Source: Streptomyces sp. ISL-11 (lineage in GTDB: Bacteria > Actinomycetota > Actinomycetes > Streptomycetales > Streptomycetaceae). From it: a stretch of 32,713 nucleotides of DNA. The translations under genes were made by a program, and so were the position numbers. Each line of letters opens with the position of its first letter. Position 1 is the stretch's first letter. The stretch spans positions 1-32,713 of the forward strand of contig NZ_JAGGOL010000169.1 of the NCBI RefSeq assembly GCF_018614525.1. Reading direction: 5' to 3'. Positions 27,360-32,713 of the stretch are shown piece after piece. Below the pieces are notes generated by a model that did no database searches, had not been told where the DNA came from, and worked only from the letters and a program-made list of their open reading frames with translations.

Positions 27360-28499
27360 TCATCCGGAACGGATGTCCGTCACGGCCCTGCGCAGTCCCC
27401 GTTCGAGTGCCCTCGCCACCGGGCGTTCCACACAGCGGTGGACCAGCCACGCCGCCAGCAGCATGCCGAGGACGATCAGGGGCAGCAGCGCGTAGCGCGG
27501 CAGCAGGCCGGCGGTCCGCCCGATGACCAGCCAGCCGACGCGCTCGTGGATCAGATAGAGGGGATAGGTCAGGGCGCCGGCCACGGTCAGCCACCGCCGG
27601 TCCAGCCGTCGCGTCCAGCCGAGCGCGACCGCCATCACGGCCAGGAAGAACAGCGCTGTCAGGAGGGTGGTCGGCCAGTGCGGCACCCGGTGGCTCATAT
27701 GGCTCTCCGCCCGCGTCTGCGCCTCGACCAGCTCGTGCTGCGCGACCAGGAAGCAGCCCCCCACCAGCAGCCAGTGCACCAGGTTCGGGCGGAAGCGGTG
27801 CATCAGGTAGAAGGCGATCCCGGCGATGAAGTACCAGCAGTCGTCCGGCAGCAGCACCTGGTCGAGCACCGGTTCGTCCACTGCCTTCGCGACGGCCGCC
27901 GCGAGCGCCCAGATCGCGCAGAAGCCCACCGCCCGCCGGTGGGTCAGCCCCCGCCAGACGACCAGCGCGAACAGCAGGTAGAAGCGCGTCTCCACCCACA
28001 GCGTCCAGTAGACGCCGTCGACGGCGTCCACCCCGAGGGGCGCCTGGAGCATGGTCAGATTGACGGCCGCGTCCCGCGGGGAGGGCAGGTCGCGGGCCGA
28101 CGGCCACAGGTGGAGGACGAAGGTGACGGCGAGCACCGCGAACCAGTACGCCGGGAAGAGCCGCGTCACCCGCGAGACCGCGAACCGCCCCACGGTCTTG
28201 CCCCAGCAGCTCATGCAGATGACGAAGCCGCTGATCAGGAAGAACAGCTGCACTCCCAGCCAGCCGTACGACGCCGGCAGATGGGCCGCCGGGAAGGCGT
28301 CCGCCACCGGCCGCTCCCAGATGCGGCTGCGGAACGCCATGTAGTGGTACGCCACCACCATCAGCGCCGCGAGCAGCCGCAGGCCGTCCAGCGCGGCCAG
28401 CCGTCCGTGCCGCTCGCCGTCGGCCGCCGCCTCCCCGGACCCGGGCGGCGCCCCCGGCAGCTCCGGCTGCTCCTGCTGTACCGGCAGAGTGGAGTGCAA
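27360..28499 (-). CDS. Membrane acyltransferase (Acyltransferase_3 family), paralogue
   Basis: This 379-residue paralogue of the gene at 25924 has the same order of motifs: LAALDGLRLLAALMVVAYHYMAFRSRIW, YGWLGVQLFFLISGFVICMSCWGKT, SRVTRLFPAYWFAVL and LTYPLYLIHERVGWLVI. Catalytic Arg and His are present. The N-terminal 35 residues are hydrophilic and cytosolic. It differs from its partner in the loops and lacks the long C-terminal tail, so the substrates may differ. The two genes lie in the same direction with a 195-base gap, which suggests an old tandem duplication with separate promoters. The acceptor is unknown. Confidence 0.9.
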   Translation of the reverse strand: MHSTLPVQQEQPELPGAPPGSGEAAADGERHGRLAALDGLRLLAALMVVAYHYMAFRSRIWERPVADAFPAAHLPASYGWLGVQLFFLISGFVICMSCWGKTVGRFAVSRVTRLFPAYWFAVLAVTFVLHLWPSARDLPSPRDAAVNLTMLQAPLGVDAVDGVYWTLWVETRFYLLFALVVWRGLTHRRAVGFCAIWALAAAVAKAVDEPVLDQVLLPDDCWYFIAGIAFYLMHRFRPNLVHWLLVGGCFLVAQHELVEAQTRAESHMSHRVPHWPTTLLTALFFLAVMAVALGWTRRLDRRWLTVAGALTYPLYLIHERVGWLVIGRTAGLLPRYALLPLIVLGMLLAAWLVHRCVERPVARALERGLRRAVTDIRSG

Positions 28500-28674
28500 C
28501 GCCCCTCCAGGGTTCCGCGGGCCCTCACCGGGAAGTTGAGGCTGCCTGATCGGGAAATTACCATGTGTATGGGCATTTTTGACGCAAAAAGGAAATGAGG
28601 GTCAAAGTGTGGCGTCCGGCGCATGAACCGGCCGATTGCCCGGGGCACTCCCCGAGGGCCACTACCCTGGTTGC

Positions 28675-30069
28675 GTGACCATTCGCCTGTACGACACCAG
28701 CGCCCGGCAGATCCGTGACTTCTCCCCGCTCACGCCGGGCTGCGTCTCGATCTACCTCTGCGGTGCCACCGTGCAGGCCGCGCCGCACATCGGGCATATC
28801 CGCTCGGGGCTCAACTTCGACATCATGCGCCGCTGGTTCGCCTACCGCGGCTACGACGTGACGTTCGTCCGCAATGTGACGGACATCGATGACAAGATCA
28901 TTAAAAAGTCCGCGGAGCAGGGCCGCCCCTGGTGGTCCATCGGCTACGAGAACGAGCGCGCCTTCAACACCGGCTACGACGTCCTCGGCTGCCTGCCCCC
29001 GACCTACGAGCCCCGCGCCACCGGCCACGTCACCGAGATGGTCGAGATGATGCGCGGCCTGATCGAGCGCGGCCACGCCTACGAGGCCGACGGCAACGTC
29101 TACTTCGACGTCCGTTCCTTCCCCGGCTACCTGGAGCTGTCCAACCAGGACCTGGACGACCTCCGCCAGCCGTCCGGCGAGGGCGAGACCGGCAAGCGCG
29201 ACGCCCGCGACTTCGCCATGTGGAAGTCCGCCAAGCCCGGCGAGCCCTCCTGGGAGACGCCCTGGGGCCGCGGCCGCCCGGGCTGGCACCTGGAGTGCTC
29301 CGCCATGGCCCACAAATACCTCGGCGCGGCCTTCGACATCCACGGCGGCGGCCTCGACCTGATCTTCCCGCACCACGAGAACGAGATCGCCCAGGCCAAG
29401 GCCTTCGGCGACGACTTCGCCGCGTACTGGGTGCACAACGCCTGGGTCACCATGAGCGGCGAGAAGATGTCGAAGTCCCTCGGCAATTCCGTCCTCGTCT
29501 CCGAGATGGTCAAGCACTGGCGCCCGATCGTCCTGCGCTACTACCTCGGCACCCCGCACTACCGCTCGATGATCGAGTACAGCGAGGAGGCGCTGCGCGA
29601 GGCCGAGTCCGCGTTCGCGCGGATCGAGGGCTTCATCCAGCGCGTGGTGGAGAAGGCGGGCCCGGTCGAGCCGGCCGCCGAGGTCCCGCCCGCCTTCGCC
29701 GAGGCCATGGACGACGACCTGGGCGTCCCGCAGGCCCTCGCGATCGTCCACACCACCGTCCGGCAGGGCAACTCCGCGCTCACCGCCGACGACAAGGAAG
29801 GCGCCGTCGCCCGGCTGGCCGAGGTCCGCGCCATGCTCGGCGTCCTCGGCCTCGACCCGCTCGACGAGCAGTGGGCCGGCACCGCCACCGGACGCGGCGA
29901 CGATCTGCACGGCGTGGTCGACTCCCTGGTCAGGCTGGTGCTCGAACAGCGCCAGGCCGCCCGGGAGCGCAAGGACTACGCCACCGCCGACGCCATCCGC
30001 GACCAGCTCCAGCAGTCCGGCCTGGCCATCGAGGACACCCCGTCCGGCCCCCGCTGGTCGCTGTCCTGA
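28675..30069 (+). CDS. cysS: Cysteinyl-tRNA synthetase
   Basis: This 464-residue class I aminoacyl-tRNA synthetase charges tRNA-Cys. YLCGATVQAAPHIGHIRSGLNFDIMRRW holds the first zinc-ligand Cys and the HIGH signature. LECSAMAHKYLGAAFDIHGGGLDLIFPHHENEIAQ holds further zinc ligands. GEKMSKSLGN is the KMSKS loop. The C-terminus (RQAARERKDYATADAIRDQLQQSGLAIEDTPSGPRW) is the usual DALR-type and terminal domain. GTG at 28675 (MTIRLYDTSARQIRDF) is the family start; the frame open from 28636 is leader. rlmB follows after a terminator. Confidence 0.97.
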   Translation: MTIRLYDTSARQIRDFSPLTPGCVSIYLCGATVQAAPHIGHIRSGLNFDIMRRWFAYRGYDVTFVRNVTDIDDKIIKKSAEQGRPWWSIGYENERAFNTGYDVLGCLPPTYEPRATGHVTEMVEMMRGLIERGHAYEADGNVYFDVRSFPGYLELSNQDLDDLRQPSGEGETGKRDARDFAMWKSAKPGEPSWETPWGRGRPGWHLECSAMAHKYLGAAFDIHGGGLDLIFPHHENEIAQAKAFGDDFAAYWVHNAWVTMSGEKMSKSLGNSVLVSEMVKHWRPIVLRYYLGTPHYRSMIEYSEEALREAESAFARIEGFIQRVVEKAGPVEPAAEVPPAFAEAMDDDLGVPQALAIVHTTVRQGNSALTADDKEGAVARLAEVRAMLGVLGLDPLDEQWAGTATGRGDDLHGVVDSLVRLVLEQRQAARERKDYATADAIRDQLQQSGLAIEDTPSGPRWSLS

Positions 30070-30074
30070 TCAGT

Positions 30075-30097
30075 GACGCCCGGCATCGCCGGGCGTC
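30075..30097 (+). terminator. Hairpin between cysS and rlmB
   Basis: GACGCCCGGC (30075-30084) pairs with GCCGGGCGTC (30088-30097) around a three-base loop, six bases after the cysS stop. The T-rich run follows 14 bases later (ACTTTTCGTACG), so it may attenuate rather than fully stop transcription into rlmB. Confidence 0.6.
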
Positions 30098-30174
30098 CTG
30101 AGAGACACTTTTCGTACGTACGTTTTCTGAGCCGTCCCCATCGGCCCTGAGCAGTAGAAGAAACAAGGTGACCC

Positions 30175-31125
30175 ATGGCCGGCAACACTCAGCGCAGGAA
30201 CCGCCGCACGTCCAACAAGAAGGGCATGAAGGTCGGCAGCGGAGGCCAGCGTCGTAAGGCCCTGGAGGGCAAGGGCCCGACCCCGCCCGCGTCCGAGCGC
30301 AAGGGGCACAAGAAGAACCGCCTGGCCGCCGCCAAGACGCGGCACGAGTCCAAGCGCCCGGCCCCGCGCCGCGGCGGCCCCAAGGGCACCAACGAGCTCG
30401 TCGTCGGCCGTAACTCGGTCGTCGAGGCGCTGCGCGAGGGCGTGCCCGCGAACACGCTCTACGTCCAGCAGTACCTGGACAACGACGAGCGCGTCCGCGA
30501 GGCCCTCCAGCTCGCGGCCGACAAGGGCCTCAACCTCATGGAGGCCCCGCGTCCCGAGCTGGACCGGATGACGAACGGCCTCAACCACCAGGGCCTCGTC
30601 CTCCAGGTGCCGCCGTACGACTACGCCCACCCGGACGACCTCACCGCCGCCGCGTTCGACGACGGTGAGGACCCGCTGATCGTCGCCCTCGACGGCATCA
30701 CCGACCCGCGCAACCTCGGCGCCGTCGTCCGCTCCGTCTCCGCCTTCGGCGGCCACGGCGTCGTCGTCCCCGAGCGCCGCGCGGCCGGCATGACCGCCAG
30801 CGCCTGGAAGACCTCCGCCGGCACCGCCGCCCGGACGCCCGTCGCCCGCTGCACCAACATGACGCGGCTGCTGGAGTCGTACCAGAAGGCCGGCCTGACG
30901 GTCGTCGGCCTGGCCGCCGACGGCGACGTCGAGCTGCACGAGCTGGAGGCCCTGGCCGGTCCCGTCGTCATCGTCGTCGGCAGCGAGGGCAAGGGCCTGT
31001 CCCGCCTGGTCGGCGAGACCTGCGACTACCGCGTCCGCATCCCCATGCCGGGTGGCGCGGAGTCGCTCAACGCCGGTGTCGCCGCGGGCGTCGTGCTCTA
31101 CGAGGCGGCGCGCCGCCGGGCGTAA
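30175..31125 (+). CDS. rlmB: 23S rRNA 2'-O-methyltransferase RlmB (TrmH/SpoU family)
   Basis: This 316-residue SPOUT methyltransferase probably methylates the ribose of a guanosine in 23S rRNA. A basic, disordered N-terminus (residues 1-70, GNTQRRNRRTSNKKG) is typical of actinobacterial members. The substrate-binding domain starts at ELVVGRNSVVEALREG. The knotted catalytic domain shows motif 1 (LDGITDPRNLGAVVRS), motif 2 (IVVGSEGKGLSRLV) and motif 3 (IPMPGGAESLNAGVAAGVVLYE). It follows cysS in the usual actinobacterial order. The start ATG at 30175 has AAGGTGAC upstream. Confidence 0.94.
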   Translation: MAGNTQRRNRRTSNKKGMKVGSGGQRRKALEGKGPTPPASERKGHKKNRLAAAKTRHESKRPAPRRGGPKGTNELVVGRNSVVEALREGVPANTLYVQQYLDNDERVREALQLAADKGLNLMEAPRPELDRMTNGLNHQGLVLQVPPYDYAHPDDLTAAAFDDGEDPLIVALDGITDPRNLGAVVRSVSAFGGHGVVVPERRAAGMTASAWKTSAGTAARTPVARCTNMTRLLESYQKAGLTVVGLAADGDVELHELEALAGPVVIVVGSEGKGLSRLVGETCDYRVRIPMPGGAESLNAGVAAGVVLYEAARRRA

Positions 31126-31168
31126 GCGGCTTTTCCGACCACCGCGCACAGCGGCTCGGTCGTCCTCG

Positions 31169-31206
31169 AGCGCCGGACGGGCTGGTGAATCAGCCCGTCC
31201 GGCGCT
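31169..31206. terminator. Inverted repeat of the intergenic GCCGGACGGGCTG type
   Basis: AGCGCCGGACGGGCTG (31169-31184) pairs perfectly with CAGCCCGTCCGGCGCT (31191-31206) around a six-base loop. The same core occurs at 1430-1496. This common Streptomyces repeat probably ends rlmB transcription. Confidence 0.7.
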
Positions 31207-31328
31207 TGACATCCCTGGGCGGACTCGCCCCGGTCCGTCGCGGGTGTTCCCGCGGTGGGCAGCGTTGACGCGTCTCGGACAGTTCGAACCGGTCAAGGCA
31301 GTGTCCTAATCAGAAGTCACTCGGTTAG

Positions 31329-32713
31329 ATGAGTGTGGACACCAGAACACCCCGCACACCCACGGGGGGAAGCTCTTCCGGGTACGACGACCAGCCCGCG
31401 CTGAGTACGGTGAAAGTGCCGTCCGACCCGGCGCAGATCGTCGTCAACCATGTGAGTTTCCGCGTGCAGCTCGCCCGGCCCCCGCGCGTCGCCCGCCAGT
31501 TCGCCGGGGTCGCCGACACGGCACAGCTGCCCACCGTCAAGGCCGCGGCCAAGCGCCGCGCCCCCGTCGTGTGGAGCGGCCGGACCGCGCCCGGTGACTC
31601 GGCGCCCACCGAACTCCTGCAAGCCGTACGGGACTCCCCGGGTCACGGTGGCGGCGACGCGGGCTCGACCCAGGTGCTCCCGCGCATCCGGGTCGGCGAC
31701 CCGCAGCCCTCCGTCGTAGGTCCCCGCGGTCCCGTGGATCACACCGGCCGCGGAGAGCTCGTCGACCCCGTGGGCCCCACCGGCCCCAGAGCTCCCGAGA
31801 CCCAACTGCTGCACGGCGTACGCCCCACCGGCAGTGCCTACGACGAAGATCAGTACCGCTACGACGAGTTCGACGGCGAGGACGACGAGGACGCGGAGGA
31901 CGACGCCTCGGCCAGGCGCCAGGGCGGCGACTCCGTCCGCCACGCCTACTACCCCGGGCGCCGGATGAACCTCGGGGTCGTCCTGCTGCCCCTGCGCGTC
32001 TTCCTCGGCTTCATCTCCGTCTACGCCGGCATGGGCAAGCTCTGCGACCCCGTCTACTTCGACGGCGGCCGCCGCGGCTCCATGGTCACCTGGCTGACGT
32101 CGCTGCACCCCTGGCCCGTCGCCTCGCCCCTGCGCGACCTCGCCCTCAGCCACCCGGTCGGCGCCGGCCTCACCGTCGCCTTCCTCCAGGTCGTCGTCGG
32201 CGTCCTCACCGTCTTCGGGCTCTGGCAGCGGCTCGCCGCGTCGATCGGCGTCCTGCTCTCCGCGGCCCTGCTGGTCACGGTCAGCTGGCGCACCGTCCCC
32301 GCCTACGACGCGCCCGACATCATCTACCTGGCCGCCTGGAGCCCCCTGGTCATCGCGGGCGCGCCCTTCTACTCCATCGACGGGCGCCTCGCCGGCGAAG
32401 CCTGGCGGCGGCTCGGGCCGCGCGCCGAGCTGTGGGAGCTGCGCCGCCGCGTCCTGCGGCGCGGCACCATCATGGCGACCGTCCTGGTCGGCATCGCCCT
32501 GCTGGTCGGCTCCACCCTCGGCGGGGCCGTGCGCTCCTCGCAGGTGGTCCGGGTCCCCGGCCCCGCCGACCCGCCCGCCAACAACCTCCCCGGCTCGCCG
32601 TTCCCGCAGAGCCCCGGCTCCGGCTCGCCGTCCCACGGCCGGCTCGGCTCGGCCGTGCCCGGCACGCCCAAGCCGACCCCGCCCGGCAAGGCGGCGGCCA
32701 CCCCCAGCGCCAC
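31329..32713 (+). CDS. DoxX-family membrane protein (3' end outside window)
   Basis: The frame is open from ATG 31329 to the window end (461 visible codons). Residues 1-212 are hydrophilic and disordered, Pro/Arg-rich and then acidic (FDGEDDEDAEDDAS). The membrane part begins at about residue 213 with MNLGVVLLPLRVFLGFISVYAGMGKL, a first DoxX helix with the GxxK ending, and continues with three more helices (VGAGLTVAFLQVVVGVLTVFG; LAASIGVLLSAALLVTV; DIIYLAAWSPLVIAGAPFYSID). A further helix (GTIMATVLVGIALLVGSTLGG) and a Pro/Ser-rich external tail follow. DoxX proteins are quinone- or redox-linked membrane proteins; the exact role here is unknown. Confidence 0.85.
   Translation, partial: MSVDTRTPRTPTGGSSSGYDDQPALSTVKVPSDPAQIVVNHVSFRVQLARPPRVARQFAGVADTAQLPTVKAAAKRRAPVVWSGRTAPGDSAPTELLQAVRDSPGHGGGDAGSTQVLPRIRVGDPQPSVVGPRGPVDHTGRGELVDPVGPTGPRAPETQLLHGVRPTGSAYDEDQYRYDEFDGEDDEDAEDDASARRQGGDSVRHAYYPGRRMNLGVVLLPLRVFLGFISVYAGMGKLCDPVYFDGGRRGSMVTWLTSLHPWPVASPLRDLALSHPVGAGLTVAFLQVVVGVLTVFGLWQRLAASIGVLLSAALLVTVSWRTVPAYDAPDIIYLAAWSPLVIAGAPFYSIDGRLAGEAWRRLGPRAELWELRRRVLRRGTIMATVLVGIALLVGSTLGGAVRSSQVVRVPGPADPPANNLPGSPFPQSPGSGSPSHGRLGSAVPGTPKPTPPGKAAATPSA

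Noticed and set aside
28558..29910. Long minus-strand frame opposite cysS
   Set aside because: Antisense shadow of cysS; no recognisable motif or start site.
30100..30135. CGTACGTACGT palindrome upstream of rlmB as operator
   Set aside because: A short alternating sequence close to the cysS terminator; too simple to support a specific regulator site.
31317..32636. Minus-strand frame opposite the DoxX-like gene
   Set aside because: Gly/Asp/Ala-rich without motifs; the plus-strand frame has clear membrane helices and the DoxX pattern and is open to the window end.

Overview
This window is high-GC actinobacterial DNA, almost certainly Streptomyces or a close relative. The basis is the codon use with G/C third positions, frequent GTG starts, MshA-type mycothiol glycosyltransferase, PhoU/SenX3(PhoR)-RegX3(PhoP), CarD, a class F sortase and ubiquitous Streptomyces-type intergenic repeats. 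Most of it is conserved core chromosome, interrupted by one clear integrated element and probably by the end of a second one at the left edge.

Left edge (1-1380): the tail of a NUDIX gene, a complete NUDIX gene on the minus strand, and a 5'-truncated paralogue of that gene on the plus strand, with an abrupt junction near 1057-1063. This looks like the end of an insertion that cut a chromosomal NUDIX gene. A duplicated intergenic repeat module (1392-1728) follows.

Core block 1 (1729-6732): SAM methyltransferase, mshA (mycothiol), ybjN-like, an MFS exporter and gpmA (phosphoglycerate mutase).

Integrated element (about 10.1 kb, 6709-16822): a 24-bp direct repeat with one mismatch (19 bp perfect) duplicates the last codons and stop of gpmA, so the attachment site is the 3' end of a glycolytic gene rather than a tRNA. 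Inside are a tyrosine integrase, an HTH excisionase, a DnaB-N/RepA-like replication ATPase, an HNH protein, an unknown protein (tight four-gene operon orf258-hnh-rep-xis, followed by int), a divergent XRE/TPR regulator, and a GntR-NUDIX fusion regulator. A TGGTGCGCACCA-type palindrome occurs twice in the divergent control region and in a near form upstream of the GntR-NUDIX gene. No TraB/FtsK translocase, relaxase or phage structural gene is visible. The element is unusually rich in repeats: a 15-unit 12-bp array, heptamer iterons in the 3' end of rep, a second repeat set in hnh, 74-bp inverted repeats and families of perfect palindromes in a 1.6-kb gene-free right end.

Core block 2 (16823-32713): a His/Asp-rich repeat surface protein and class F sortase, a 35-residue metallothionein-like gene, phoU divergent from senX3-regX3 with a recognisable PHO box, a lipoprotein, carD, ispD-ispF (non-mevalonate isoprenoid pathway), an F420/flavin-type oxidoreductase, two paralogous membrane acyltransferases, cysS, rlmB and a DoxX-like membrane protein cut by the window end. 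Between senX3 and regX3 a partial tandem duplication of the regX3 start has created an extra ORF that overlaps both neighbours.
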